From an uncultured Bacilli bacterium (GTDB taxonomy: Bacteria > Bacillota_I > Bacilli_A > RF39 > UBA660), in NCBI GenBank assembly GCA_934122275.1, contig CAKOWI010000003.1, forward strand, positions 62,001 through 126,000: 64,000 nucleotides of DNA. The letters run 5' to 3'. Below, piece after piece: positions 15,865 through 24,624 of this stretch. How positions within the stretch are numbered: position 1 is the stretch's first letter; every line of letters begins with the position of its first letter. The notes beneath the pieces were generated by a model, which did no database searches, was not told the origin of the DNA, and saw nothing but the letters and a program-made list of their open reading frames with translations. The translations under genes were made by a program, and so were the position numbers.

Positions 15865-16861
15865 CTAAACTTTCATATATACTTTTTAATTCTTTACCAA
15901 TTATTTTAAGATCTCTTTCTTTAGCCACTTTATATGCTTCCTTAGTTACATCTTTTAACTTTCCATCAAAAAATAATTTTATCTTTTCTTCAAACTCATC
16001 TAAATCTTTAGCCTTATACACATTCTTACCATCAGTAAGCCATCCATCAAATATTGGAATATCTCTTATAATTGCATTTTGCATACATGCACAAGCTTCT
16101 ATTATAGGAATTCCTTCTGTTTCTTCTAATGTAGGAAATAAATATAAATCTGCTCCATTCATAGCACCTTTAATTATATCTTGTTCTACATAACCTGCAA
16201 ATACTAAATTATCCAACTTAGTATTTACTGCATCTCTAACCTTTTTAGTAGTTGCAGATAAAGGACTATAACCAAACCATATAAATTTATACTGTGGAAA
16301 TCTTTTTGCCAGTGAAACAAAATCCACAATTCCCTTTCTTTCTATATAAAGACCAACACCAAATATAACTTTGTCATCATCTTTATAGCCATAATCTTTT
16401 CTAAACTTTTTGCCTAATTTTTCATCCTTTTTAAAAAAATCAAGTTCAATACCATTTGATACTGCATATATTTTTTTATTTTCTAATCCCTTATAATTTT
16501 CTAATAATTTTTTAGAATATAAAGTTGGAGTTACTATAACATCTCCTAAACTATAACATTTTATAAGCCATTTTTTAAATAGCTTAGATGTTTGTTTAGA
16601 TAAAATAAATCCATTTTTATAATCTTCTTCTGTAGAATGTGCATGGTATACTATCTTTTTACCCTTCTTTTTAGCTCTTTTAGCCATTAAATAGGACTTA
16701 GGAAAATATGTATTTATATGTAAAATATCATAATCATCTTTTGGATTTAATGTATATGGTACATTAGCATAAGTAAGAGCTTTCATTTGATGCTTTATAG
16801 CTTTTCCAAGTCCTGATTTACCAACTAACTTTTCATTTTCAGTATATAATAATACTTTCAT
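15851..16861 (-). CDS. GT4-type glycosyltransferase, LafB/CpoA-like glycolipid synthase
   Basis: A 336-residue GT-B enzyme. It has an N-terminal acceptor domain starting MKVLLYTEN with a KSGLGKAIKHQ segment, and a C-terminal nucleotide-sugar domain with the E(x7)E motif EETEGIPIIEA. The N-terminal wording and length recall LafB/CpoA-type galactosyl-glucosyl-diacylglycerol synthases that build the lipid anchor of lipoteichoic acid in streptococci; the window also has an LTA synthase. The GT4 assignment is firm, the glycolipid role is a resemblance only. Confidence 0.75.
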   Translation of the reverse strand: MKVLLYTENEKLVGKSGLGKAIKHQMKALTYANVPYTLNPKDDYDILHINTYFPKSYLMAKRAKKKGKKIVYHAHSTEEDYKNGFILSKQTSKLFKKWLIKCYSLGDVIVTPTLYSKKLLENYKGLENKKIYAVSNGIELDFFKKDEKLGKKFRKDYGYKDDDKVIFGVGLYIERKGIVDFVSLAKRFPQYKFIWFGYSPLSATTKKVRDAVNTKLDNLVFAGYVEQDIIKGAMNGADLYLFPTLEETEGIPIIEACACMQNAIIRDIPIFDGWLTDGKNVYKAKDLDEFEEKIKLFFDGKLKDVTKEAYKVAKERDLKIIGKELKSIYESLEHSN

Positions 16862-16876
16862 TTTTCACCTCTATAA

Positions 16877-17404
16877 TTACTCTTTATTCATATAAAAACT
16901 TATTGTTCTTTCTAAAGGATCTTCTTCTTTTTCTTCCTTCTTTTCTTCAGTATCATAAAGGTCTTCTGTTTCTTCTATATTATTATTTCTTTTTTTTAAC
17001 ATTTCATATTCAGTTTTAACAGAATTAATGTTATCTTGATATCTATTAAGTTCTTCTATTACTTCATCATAAGTTTTTATTTTTTCTTTCTTTTCTCTTT
17101 TATTAGAAGTAAATATACCTATTTTAATGCTTGCTTTTTCCATAATTAAATCATTTATTTTATCCGCAATTAAATTTATTAATTCATCAATGTTTTGAAC
17201 ACCATATTTTTTATCTAAAGAAAATACAATTCCACATTTACTAAAACTAGTAATAATATTTAAAATTATTTTATTTATTTTTTCATCTAATGCTCTAACA
17301 TCTTTTTCTAAGACTGTTTTTAATGCATCATCAAATTCTTTATTTAAAGTATCGTTATCTTCTGTATTATTATCATTTATACTATAAAATTTAATATCTT
17401 GCAT
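16877..17404 (-). CDS. Unrecognised coiled-coil cytoplasmic protein
   Basis: ATG 17404 is chosen because GGGAGG lies 7 bases upstream; earlier Met codons lack a site. The 175-residue product has no membrane helix. Residues 20-90 are helical (ALDEKINKII, INLIADKINDLIMEK) and 100-175 are a charged coiled coil rich in Lys/Glu. I do not recognise a family. It lies between tagO and the GT4 gene, in line with the envelope operon, so a role in envelope assembly or division is possible but unsupported. Confidence 0.6.
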   Translation of the reverse strand: MQDIKFYSINDNNTEDNDTLNKEFDDALKTVLEKDVRALDEKINKIILNIITSFSKCGIVFSLDKKYGVQNIDELINLIADKINDLIMEKASIKIGIFTSNKREKKEKIKTYDEVIEELNRYQDNINSVKTEYEMLKKRNNNIEETEDLYDTEEKKEEKEEDPLERTISFYMNKE

Positions 17405-17472
17405 GTATATACCTCCCATATATATCTTATTATCATTAATACAATAATAACACAAAAGACAAATAAATCAAA

Positions 17473-18549
17473 CTATTTGTCTTTTTTCTTATTTGTTTTA
17501 TCAAATGGTTTTATAAGATTTCTTGCCTTATCTGTTAATATGTCAGTAGTTAATATTACCCAAATAATAAGTATCATTAATATTATATAAATTATCATAC
17601 CTAGTTTTTGATCTTTTAAAACAAACAAAATTGATGCTATTGAAAATAAAATACTAACACAATATATTATTAAAACAGTACTTCTTTGACTGAATTTTTT
17701 ATTTAATAACTGATGATGTAAGTGCTGTTTATCAGCTTCGTATATAGGTTTATGATGTATTATTCTTCTTAATATTGCAAATAAAGTATCAAGTATAGGT
17801 ATACCTAAAATAAGCATTGGAACAACAAGAGAAGTTAATGTTACAGCTTTAAAGCCTAATAAACATACAACTGCTATCATATATCCTAAAAACATAGAAC
17901 CTATCTCACCCATAAATATTTTAGCAGGATTAAAATTAAATATTAAAAATCCAAGACAAGCTCCAAGCATTATAAAAGTAAGAGTTATCTCTAAACTACC
18001 TATATTATGCATTATAAAGGCAATAATACCTATAGTTGCAAAAAATATACTTGAAATACCTGCAGCTAATCCATCTAATCCATCTATAAAATTAATACAG
18101 TTCATTAATGACACTATAAATATTATTGTAAGTGGATATGAAAGCCATCCAAAGTTAAAGTAAAAACCAAAAGCTGTAATATCATTAAGTAAAATCTTAC
18201 CATAAAAAGTTATTACAAGTGCTGCTGCTACTTGACCAACCATTTTTTCTTTAGCTTTAAGAGGCTCTATTACATCTAATATACCAGTTAATACAACAAT
18301 AAAACCACCTATTAATATTGCAAGCATTTGAGTACTTTGTGGTGCAAAAAGCATATACCCAAATAAAAAACCTAAGAAAATCATAAGTCCACCCATTACT
18401 GGCATTGGTTTTTTATGAATCTTTCTTTCGTTTGGATAATCAAGTGCACCAACATGAAATGATATCCACCTTACTATTGGAAAAAGTGCTGCAGTAAATA
18501 CCATTACAAATATAACTATTTTTAAAACTGCTATAATTTTTTCATTCAT
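17473..18549 (-). CDS. tagO: Polyprenyl-phosphate GlcNAc-1-phosphate transferase (TagO/WecA type)
   Basis: A 358-residue polytopic enzyme of the MraY/WecA superfamily with about ten membrane helices. It carries NERKIHKKPMPVMGG (40-54), NFIDGLDGLA (153-162) and the HLHH motif (276-279) before the last helices. It starts wall-polymer synthesis by moving GlcNAc-1-P from UDP-GlcNAc to undecaprenyl phosphate. Two positions that are acidic in most relatives differ: the usual DD pair reads Asp92-Val93, and the usual MGD of the FMGDxGS motif reads MGE (Glu215). Family membership is clear; activity should be judged with these changes in mind. Confidence 0.9.
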   Translation of the reverse strand: MNEKIIAVLKIVIFVMVFTAALFPIVRWISFHVGALDYPNERKIHKKPMPVMGGLMIFLGFLFGYMLFAPQSTQMLAILIGGFIVVLTGILDVIEPLKAKEKMVGQVAAALVITFYGKILLNDITAFGFYFNFGWLSYPLTIIFIVSLMNCINFIDGLDGLAAGISSIFFATIGIIAFIMHNIGSLEITLTFIMLGACLGFLIFNFNPAKIFMGEIGSMFLGYMIAVVCLLGFKAVTLTSLVVPMLILGIPILDTLFAILRRIIHHKPIYEADKQHLHHQLLNKKFSQRSTVLIIYCVSILFSIASILFVLKDQKLGMIIYIILMILIIWVILTTDILTDKARNLIKPFDKTNKKKDK

Positions 18550-18565
18550 ATTAAATCACTCTCTT

Positions 18566-19462
18566 CTACTTACTAAATCCTATTTTTTCTCTTATTATAT
18601 AACAAGGTCTAGCCAAACTATTTTTATACATTTTGCAAACATATAAAGCTATTATTCCAACTGATAACATTATAAAAGAGATAAATAATATAATTGTTCT
18701 AAAAGATAAATTTCCCATTAACAAAAAGTTAATAAGTCCTATTAAAAATATTATTATACCAACTATAAATATAAATGTAAGTGGCATAGTCGAAAATGAT
18801 ATAATACCATCTAATGAATATTTAGTTAATTTAATTAAACTCCATTTAGATGTTCCATACTTTCTTTTTTCTGGTATATATGGAACATAAATTGTATTAA
18901 ATCCTACAAAACTAAACATTCCCTTTAAAAACCTTGTTTTTTCCTTCATAGAGACAATTGCATCTCTAACGCTTCTTTTAAATACCCTAAAGTCTCCAGC
19001 ACCTGGTAATAATTTTATTTCAGAAACATTATTAATAACTTTATAAAATAAAGCCGTTAAAGTTCTTTTAATTGTTCCTTCATCTTTTCTATTTTCTCTA
19101 TATGCACATACAACATCATAATTTTTATTATCAAGTAATTTTTTGTACATTTCAATTAAAGTACTAGGATTATGTTGCATATCTGCATCCATTATAGAAA
19201 TATACTTACCAGAACTATTTTCTAATCCCGCAAGCATCGCTGCTTCTTTACCAAAATTTCTAGAAAAACTAATTACTTTAACGTTTTTATCCTTACCATT
19301 TAATTCTTTTAATCTCTCCAAAGTATCATCACTACTACCATCATCTACCATGATTAGTTCATAGCTTATCTTATTTAAACTAAGAAGAGAAGAAATAGAA
19401 TCATAAAACTCATTTACAGATTTAGACTCATTATAGCAAGGAACAACAATTGATAATTCCAT
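18566..19462 (-). CDS. GT2 glycosyltransferase, GtrB/DPM1-like with two membrane helices
   Basis: A 298-residue protein with a GT-A domain (IVVPCYNES at 5-13, MVDDGSSDDT around 38-47, DADMQ around 92-96) and two C-terminal membrane helices (about 230-255 and 262-282). This is the plan of polyprenyl-phosphate hexose synthases (GtrB, YkcC/CsbB type), which load a sugar onto undecaprenyl phosphate for use on the outer face by GT-C enzymes. It sits 16 bases upstream of tagO and downstream of a GT4 gene in one minus-strand run. Confidence 0.88.
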   Translation of the reverse strand: MELSIVVPCYNESKSVNEFYDSISSLLSLNKISYELIMVDDGSSDDTLERLKELNGKDKNVKVISFSRNFGKEAAMLAGLENSSGKYISIMDADMQHNPSTLIEMYKKLLDNKNYDVVCAYRENRKDEGTIKRTLTALFYKVINNVSEIKLLPGAGDFRVFKRSVRDAIVSMKEKTRFLKGMFSFVGFNTIYVPYIPEKRKYGTSKWSLIKLTKYSLDGIISFSTMPLTFIFIVGIIIFLIGLINFLLMGNLSFRTIILFISFIMLSVGIIALYVCKMYKNSLARPCYIIREKIGFSK

Positions 19463-19471
19463 ATAAATATC

Positions 19472-20602
19472 CTACTTTCTTTTCTTTATTAATTTATTCC
19501 ACTTTTCTAAAACAATATCTCCACTATATTCTTTAGATTTAGTCTTAGCATTTTTACCTAATGATTTTCTTAGATTTTCATCATTTATTAAATCACTTAT
19601 TTTCTCTATCATTTCATCTTCATTTCTATCTTTTATTAAATAACCATCTACACCATCACTAATTATTTCATTAGCACCTTGAGCAGAAGTATATGCTAAA
19701 CATGGAACTCCAGCACTCATTGCTTCTATTAAAACCAATCCAAAACTTTCTGTATGTGATGTCATAACATAAATAGAACTATCACATAATAACTCATTAA
19801 TACTTTCTTTATCTTGATATCCATGAAAAATAACTTTATCACCTAATTTTAGCTCTTTAGCTAAATCTAAAAGGTTATTTCTCTCCATTCCATCACCAAT
19901 TATATTAAGACGCCATTCTGGATATTTAAAGGTTAATTTTTTAAATAATCTAAGTAAATCATCAAATCCTTTTTCTTTTGATAATCTACCAACAGAAATA
20001 ATATTAGTCATATCTAATTTAGAAGTCTTTTTTGGAGCACTATCCAAACAATTAGGAATATATACAGCCTTTTTATCTAAATATGATTGATAAAAATCTT
20101 TTAATTCTTTAGATACCAATACTAAATAATCCATATTCTCACAAGATTTTACTAAATTATTAATGTATTTTTGATCATTATTATGATGATTATGTTCCCA
20201 AGCTATTTTTTTACAATTCTTATTAGCATATTTTGAAACCCAATTGTTATGCAAAGTTCTTGTAGAGATAAGTACATCTGTATCTAATTTTTTTATTGAA
20301 TCAATCATTAACTTTCTTCTTAAATGTAATACCTTTATACTTTTAAAGCACTCTTTAATAAACATAGAATAATTCTTATTCTTTTTGTAATAATCTAATT
20401 CTTTTTTATTAGGCTTTATATTTTCCATTAAGTAAGTTATTTTAACATTATCATTTATTTTAAATACAGGCTCACTATATAATTTATAAGTTGATATTAT
20501 TTCAACCTCATAATCTTTAGATAAAAGATTTGCTAGTGTTGCTATAGCATTTTCTATTCCACCATAACCTAAATGCAATGCTAGTATTGTTATTTTCTTC
20601 AT
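19472..20602 (-). CDS. GT4-family glycosyltransferase
   Basis: A 376-residue GT-B enzyme with the N-terminal LHLGYGGIENAIATLA loop that binds the acceptor side, IISVGRLSKEKGFDDLL opening the C-terminal nucleotide-sugar domain, and the E(x7)E motif ESFGLVLIEAMSAG. It is cytoplasmic and probably adds a hexose to a lipid-linked polysaccharide intermediate. The next gene downstream is the GtrB-like GT2, 9 bases away. The sugar and acceptor cannot be read from the sequence. Confidence 0.88.
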   Translation of the reverse strand: MKKITILALHLGYGGIENAIATLANLLSKDYEVEIISTYKLYSEPVFKINDNVKITYLMENIKPNKKELDYYKKNKNYSMFIKECFKSIKVLHLRRKLMIDSIKKLDTDVLISTRTLHNNWVSKYANKNCKKIAWEHNHHNNDQKYINNLVKSCENMDYLVLVSKELKDFYQSYLDKKAVYIPNCLDSAPKKTSKLDMTNIISVGRLSKEKGFDDLLRLFKKLTFKYPEWRLNIIGDGMERNNLLDLAKELKLGDKVIFHGYQDKESINELLCDSSIYVMTSHTESFGLVLIEAMSAGVPCLAYTSAQGANEIISDGVDGYLIKDRNEDEMIEKISDLINDENLRKSLGKNAKTKSKEYSGDIVLEKWNKLIKKRK

Positions 20603-20653
20603 ATTATTTCCTTCTTTTTTATAATTACTATCAAAACAATTATACTAAAATTT

Positions 20654-20677
20654 AAAAAACTCGTCAAATAAACGAGT
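20654..20677 (-). terminator. Terminator after the PssE-like gene
   Basis: ACTCGT / ACGAGT stem with a 7-base loop, followed on the minus strand by a run of six T. It closes the PssD/PssE pair. Confidence 0.75.
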
Positions 20678-20692
20678 CTTACATGTAAAGTA

Positions 20693-21169
20693 TTATGAAT
20701 TAATGTATTTTCTTATACTTTCTTTAAAGTTTTCACTATTAGATTCATACTTTTTTGGTTTAAACTTTTTAATATCTTCTAGTGCTTTACCTAGTTTTTT
20801 TATATCATAAACTGGTAATATATATTCTTTAGCAGCAAATTCTTTAGTTATTTGAACTTGATGATCATTTGCATGCTCTTTATATTTCTTTAGTCTTGGA
20901 ATAACTATTACCTTTTTTCCGTTTTCTATACATTCAGTAATCGTTCCAACTCCAGCATGTGATATAACTATTCTAGCTTTATTTATATAGTTTTGTATCT
21001 CATCTTTAGAACAAAAATCAAACATCTCTATCTTATCATCTGTATATTTTGTACATCCAACTTGTGCTACTACCTTTTCTTTTATTACTTTATTTTTTAT
21101 TAATTTAGAAGTTTCTTTTAAAACCCTTTCAAATGGTTGATCTTGAGTTCCTAACAATATAAGTATCAT
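20693..21169 (-). CDS. Glycosyltransferase catalytic subunit, PssE/Alg13-like
   Basis: Starting at ATG 21169, which overlaps the upstream stop as TAATG, the product is 158 residues. It opens MILILLGTQDQPFERVL, the typical start of Alg13/PssE/Cps14G-type proteins, and has the VISHAGVGTI nucleotide-sugar loop and IPRLKKYKEHANDHQ segment. These proteins are the donor-binding half of a two-protein GT1/GT28-fold transferase and need a membrane-bound partner, which is the next gene upstream. The pair typically adds a second sugar (often galactose or GlcNAc) to a lipid-linked primer. Confidence 0.88.
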   Translation of the reverse strand: MILILLGTQDQPFERVLKETSKLIKNKVIKEKVVAQVGCTKYTDDKIEMFDFCSKDEIQNYINKARIVISHAGVGTITECIENGKKVIVIPRLKKYKEHANDHQVQITKEFAAKEYILPVYDIKKLGKALEDIKKFKPKKYESNSENFKESIRKYINS

Positions 21170-21639
21170 TAAAATATCCACCCTTCATATTTAGCTTTTG
21201 GATAAAGTTTAAGCATAGATTTCCATTGCACAATAAATACATCTGCAATAGGATATACTAGCCTACCAGTTAACGTTTTAGTTTCTATATTAGCAAAGGA
21301 TTCTATATATATAACCTTCTTCTTAAAAATCTTTGCAATATAGCACATAGCAACACACGTATGTGCACCAGTTGTTACTATAACATCAGGTTTAAACTTT
21401 AAAAATATGACTAAACTCTTAATTACATTATATGGAATAACAAAAATATATTTAAGCAAATGCTTTCTATTTCCAGTTAATAAATAATCTATTTTACTTT
21501 TATATATGTTTTTAAGCTTTGATGTTGATTTATGTTTTTCTGTTACTATTTTATAATCAAATTCTTTAAACATACTCTTTAATTGCATCATTTCGGTTAG
21601 ATGCCCACCCATACTAGATATAAAAATTACTTTCTTCAT
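21169..21639 (-). CDS. Glycosyltransferase membrane partner, PssD/Alg14-like
   Basis: A 156-residue protein with the Alg14/PssD N-terminal signature FISSMGGHLTEM, a hydrophobic membrane-associating stretch (about 62-80), the VTTGAHTCV loop and IYIESFANIETKTLTGR. It recruits the PssE/Alg13-like catalytic partner to the membrane and supplies the acceptor side. The stop overlaps the partner start (TAATG), giving translational coupling and equal production. A TATAAT box about 20 bases upstream of the start supports its own promoter. Confidence 0.9.
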   Translation of the reverse strand: MKKVIFISSMGGHLTEMMQLKSMFKEFDYKIVTEKHKSTSKLKNIYKSKIDYLLTGNRKHLLKYIFVIPYNVIKSLVIFLKFKPDVIVTTGAHTCVAMCYIAKIFKKKVIYIESFANIETKTLTGRLVYPIADVFIVQWKSMLKLYPKAKYEGWIF

Positions 21640-21709
21640 AACTATCTCCTAAACAGATTATAACAAATTAAAAATAAATTGTATACAAATTTTAGTTATA
21701 GTTAAATGT

Positions 21710-21755
21710 AACTATTACCAAATATTTTGTCAAAAAAGAAAAACAGCACTATGCT
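21710..21755. repeat. 46-bp perfect direct repeat, copy A
   Basis: A 46-bp sequence (AACTATTACC... to ...CACTATGCT) identical to 23062-23107. The two copies bracket the KilA-N gene and its leader. In this copy the hairpin half GCTGTTT has become GCTATTT beyond the repeat, so the terminator structure is weaker than in copy B. Confidence 0.9.
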
Positions 21756-21781
21756 ATTTACCTTTTCCCACTATGTTAAAC

Positions 21782-21933
21782 TTAGCTTTTTAAATTTTTC
21801 GATATTTGTTCACTTGGCTGCACTCGGTTAAACTTTTGGCAAAATGTATTCAAATCAGTATCTAAGTTGCATTTCTTTAAATATCTAAAATTATATTTAA
21901 TTTCATAAATAGTCAAATTGACTTTTACAATCA
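21782..21933 (-). pseudogene. Possible decayed 3' gene fragment inside the cassette
   Basis: Past the KilA-N stop, a different minus-strand frame stays open for about 50 codons with normal-looking composition (a segment reads NLDTDLNTFCQKFNRVQPSE) and ends at a TAA at 21782-21784. It has no start codon with a ribosome site. It may be the tail of a lost gene; otherwise nothing is seen in this stretch. Confidence 0.2.
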
Positions 21934-22812
21934 CTATAATAAATATTTTTCATTATTCATTTGTTCTTGTAGCTTTTCTAATTCATGTAAATTTTTATTA
22001 TTTTGCAACGATTTCATTTGTCTTCTAGCAGAATTATTTAATCTAATCAATCTTTCACTTTGTGGAACATTGTTTTCAATCAACTCTGCATTTGTGTTTT
22101 GCAAATTGTTTAAAATGACTAGATGAAGCAAATCTGTATAATCTCTAATGTTACCTTTTTGGGAAAGTTCTGGATTGTTATCTCTCCATTCTTTAGCAGT
22201 CATTCCAAATAATGCAACATTTAAAACCTCTGCTTCTTCTGCATAAATAAATTTAATTTGTCTTTCGGTTAATGTTGGTACTATATATTCTTTTATTGCA
22301 TCAGTATGAACAATATAATTTACTTTAGATAAAAGTCTAGTCGCACTCCACTCTATTTTTTGTTGATATGCTTCATTATATTTTAGTCTTTCAAATTCTT
22401 TTATTAAATACAATTTAAATTCTGGTGAAAGCCAACTAGCAAATTCAAATGCTATGTCTGGATGTGCAAAAGTTCCACTATTATATCTACCTTGTTTTGA
22501 AATTATTCCAATTGCATTAGTTGCTTTAATCCACTTTTTAGGAGTCATAATAAAAGCATTAGTTCCAGATTCATTTTTAAACCCATCGAATTCGATGGAA
22601 TTAAAATTTTCATTATTTAGATACTCCCATGTACCCAAAAACAACAAGCTGTTAGTTGTTCTCATCCAGTTTTGAATAATATAATCTGTTCTATTTTTAT
22701 CTTTATAATGTGCTAAATCCGTGATTGATATATAATCAACATTTCCTACTCGCATTATTCCAATTTTGTTATTTATTACATTCAATTCAGTTTTTATTAA
22801 CTCTTGTTTCAA
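21934..22812 (-). CDS. KilA-N domain protein (phage-type)
   Basis: A 292-residue protein starting at TTG 22812 with AAGGAGG seven bases upstream. Residues about 15-140 form a KilA-N domain (YISITDLAHYKDKNRTDYIIQNWMR, then TWEYLNNENF and GTFAHPDIAFEFASWLSPEFKLYLIKEF shortened in known members). The rest is helical with a basic C-terminal coiled coil. KilA-N domains are DNA-binding modules of phage antirepressors and mobile elements. It sits alone between the 46-bp repeats, not part of the envelope operon, which supports acquisition. Confidence 0.85.
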   Translation of the reverse strand: MKQELIKTELNVINNKIGIMRVGNVDYISITDLAHYKDKNRTDYIIQNWMRTTNSLLFLGTWEYLNNENFNSIEFDGFKNESGTNAFIMTPKKWIKATNAIGIISKQGRYNSGTFAHPDIAFEFASWLSPEFKLYLIKEFERLKYNEAYQQKIEWSATRLLSKVNYIVHTDAIKEYIVPTLTERQIKFIYAEEAEVLNVALFGMTAKEWRDNNPELSQKGNIRDYTDLLHLVILNNLQNTNAELIENNVPQSERLIRLNNSARRQMKSLQNNKNLHELEKLQEQMNNEKYLL

Positions 22813-22835
22813 AGATATTCCTCCTTATAAAAATA

Positions 22836-22937
22836 CTACCATTCCAAATAATTTACTTTTTTACCTATATTTTTTGTATACTCTATTTCTGATTTTGTTG
22901 ATTTACAAAAAGTTATTATCTTATAATTTTTAATCAT
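22836..22937 (-). CDS. 33-residue leader-like peptide upstream of the KilA-N gene
   Basis: A short frame from ATG 22937, with GAGAGGAG upstream, to TAG 22836. The peptide (MIKNYKIITFC to KKVNYLEW) resembles the last residues of small phage proteins in which EIEYAKxLGKxVxYLE closes the domain (DUF4406-like), so it may be a truncated remnant still carrying a ribosome site. The 297-base stretch 22813-23109 holds otherwise only two still shorter frames and copy B of the direct repeat. Confidence 0.3.
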   Translation of the reverse strand: MIKNYKIITFCKSTKSEIEYTKNIGKKVNYLEW

Positions 22938-23061
22938 CATTTTCTCCTCTCAATCATCATTTTTTATACTTAGGAAGACATTACCCATAGCAATCTGTGA
23001 TACAGTGCTATTTTACAAAATAGTTCATATATTATCTCCTCCTTAGAAAAGATATTATACA

Positions 23062-23107
23062 AACTATTACCAAATATTTTGTCAAAAAAGAAAAACAGCA
23101 CTATGCT
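23062..23107. repeat. 46-bp perfect direct repeat, copy B
   Basis: Identical to 21710-21755. It contains most of the terminator hairpin of the cohesin-like gene and, on the minus strand right after it, a TTGACA that could act as the -35 of a promoter firing into the cassette (TATAAT follows 20 bp further on). Confidence 0.9.
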
Positions 23108-23111
23108 GTTT
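23093..23111 (-). terminator. Terminator after the cohesin-like gene
   Basis: AAACAGC / GCTGTTT stem with ACTAT loop, overlapping the stop codon and followed on the minus strand by TTCTTTTTT. It is part of direct-repeat copy B. Confidence 0.8.
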
Positions 23112-24615
23112 AATCATCTTCATCTAAAGATACCCTTTTTATTTTTTCCTTGTCATTATCAAGAATTTCTTTAGCTTTTCTTAGTTCTTCTTTCTTTTGT
23201 CTTCTTGATTTTTTTGGAACAGAAATATCTTCATCTTCTATTTTATTTATTTCTGGTTTTTCATCTATATCATCTAATTCATAATAGTAATCAGACTTTT
23301 CTTCTTTTCTTAGTTTAGATATTTTTCTTTCTAATCTCTTAATTTTCCTTTCCTTTGAAGCAAAAGACTTTATTATTTTTACTATTATAATTAGCATGCA
23401 AAGTGATAAAAATCCTAGTATTATATAGTTTCTTATTTTTATTTCTTTTTGTCTTACATTATCTAATTCATCAAAATACTTTTGAAAACTAGAATCTTTT
23501 GTGTCATATAGATAATATCCTTTATTACCATTTTCCAAGTTTTGAGCATAAACCAAATAATAATTATAGTCACTACTATCCTTTACTTTATAACCATTAA
23601 TGGTTTTATTCTCATACTTAAATGATGCTTTTTCAAAACCGTCTGGAACTTTTTCGCCATTTAATATAATTAGATTTATAGAATTACCTTTAAGTTCATT
23701 AAATTCTTCAAATGACTTATTACTTTCATTATATATGTATAATTCAATTAATCCATCTTTATCTTTAAGTGCTAATAACGTTATTTTAGTTATTTCACTT
23801 TTGTATGCAACTACATCTTGGTCTTCATATTTTAACGTAGTTTCAGAAAATCCTTCTGGAATATTTTCAACTTGTCCTTTTTTTCTAACAATAAAATATT
23901 CACCCTTACCAACTTTTACCTTAATAGGATCAAGTTCTTGGACCGTTAGATTAATGGTATACGTCTTTTTTTCACCGTGTTGTGCAGTTACAACTATTTC
24001 AACTTTATTAAGACCATCTACAACGTCTATTTCACCTGCACCTGATATCTGCGCTGTTTTATCTTCTGCAGTTGCTGTGACCACAGCCTTAGTAGTATCA
24101 ACTGGTAATGTTGCAGAGTACTCAGTTACATCAGGATTAAATGCTGGTGAAAGTTCAGCATTAGCTACTTGAAGACCTGATAAATTATTATTTCTACTAT
24201 AACTTGCTTCTATTTCAGCTTGTGTTTTCATAATAACAGATGCAGAGCCTGATGATGCAGAGCAAGCTTTATTTGTACTATTACTAGCTAAAGCAGTATT
24301 AACAACACTAAAATTAGCAGTTCCTGATCTTAAAGCTTTAAAGGTATAGGTATTTGTTTTTCCATCACCTATTACACCTACTACTTTTGGATTACCACTT
24401 ATTAATTGAACCTTTGAAGAATCATAGCTTAATACATAATACCATGAACCTACATCAGATGAAACAGTTGTTGATACTTTAAATGTATTACCTACAATTA
24501 CATTCCTTGTTGTTGATACACTAACAGAACATGCAGCAGATACTTTATCCACATTTACTAATAACGTTATAAATAACAAAGAAAATCCTAGTAATATTTT
24601 TTTGATATTTTTCAT
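23110..24615 (-). CDS. Membrane-anchored cohesin-like / cadherin-like surface protein
   Basis: A 501-residue protein: signal peptide (1-27, cleavage after VSA), a beta-sandwich with the cohesin pattern (about 29-128; VIVGNTFKVSTTV, WYYVLSYDSSKVQL, GTANFSV), a cadherin-like beta-sandwich (about 144-226; LSGLQVANAELSPAFNP, YTINLTV), a further extracellular domain (about 230-385), one membrane helix (396-414) and a charged cytoplasmic tail of about 85 residues. The gene upstream, 9 bases away, encodes a glucosaminidase ending in a type I dockerin module, so this protein is a natural candidate for its membrane receptor. The cohesin call rests on pattern and partner; the rest of the topology is clear. 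Confidence 0.78.
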   Translation of the reverse strand: MKNIKKILLGFSLLFITLLVNVDKVSAACSVSVSTTRNVIVGNTFKVSTTVSSDVGSWYYVLSYDSSKVQLISGNPKVVGVIGDGKTNTYTFKALRSGTANFSVVNTALASNSTNKACSASSGSASVIMKTQAEIEASYSRNNNLSGLQVANAELSPAFNPDVTEYSATLPVDTTKAVVTATAEDKTAQISGAGEIDVVDGLNKVEIVVTAQHGEKKTYTINLTVQELDPIKVKVGKGEYFIVRKKGQVENIPEGFSETTLKYEDQDVVAYKSEITKITLLALKDKDGLIELYIYNESNKSFEEFNELKGNSINLIILNGEKVPDGFEKASFKYENKTINGYKVKDSSDYNYYLVYAQNLENGNKGYYLYDTKDSSFQKYFDELDNVRQKEIKIRNYIILGFLSLCMLIIIVKIIKSFASKERKIKRLERKISKLRKEEKSDYYYELDDIDEKPEINKIEDEDISVPKKSRRQKKEELRKAKEILDNDKEKIKRVSLDEDD

Positions 24616-24624
24616 TTCTACCTC

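Larger units (their letters stand above)
21756..23061. mobile_element. Candidate inserted cassette with KilA-N gene between 46-bp direct repeats
   Basis: The 1.3 kb between two perfect 46-bp repeats holds a KilA-N gene, tiny upstream frames and a decayed frame, unlike the envelope genes on both sides. Copy B is the native terminator of the cohesin-like gene; copy A looks like its duplicate. No integrase or transposase is present inside. An element inserted at a terminator by an enzyme acting in trans, or a remnant of a larger prophage, would both fit. Confidence 0.45.
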
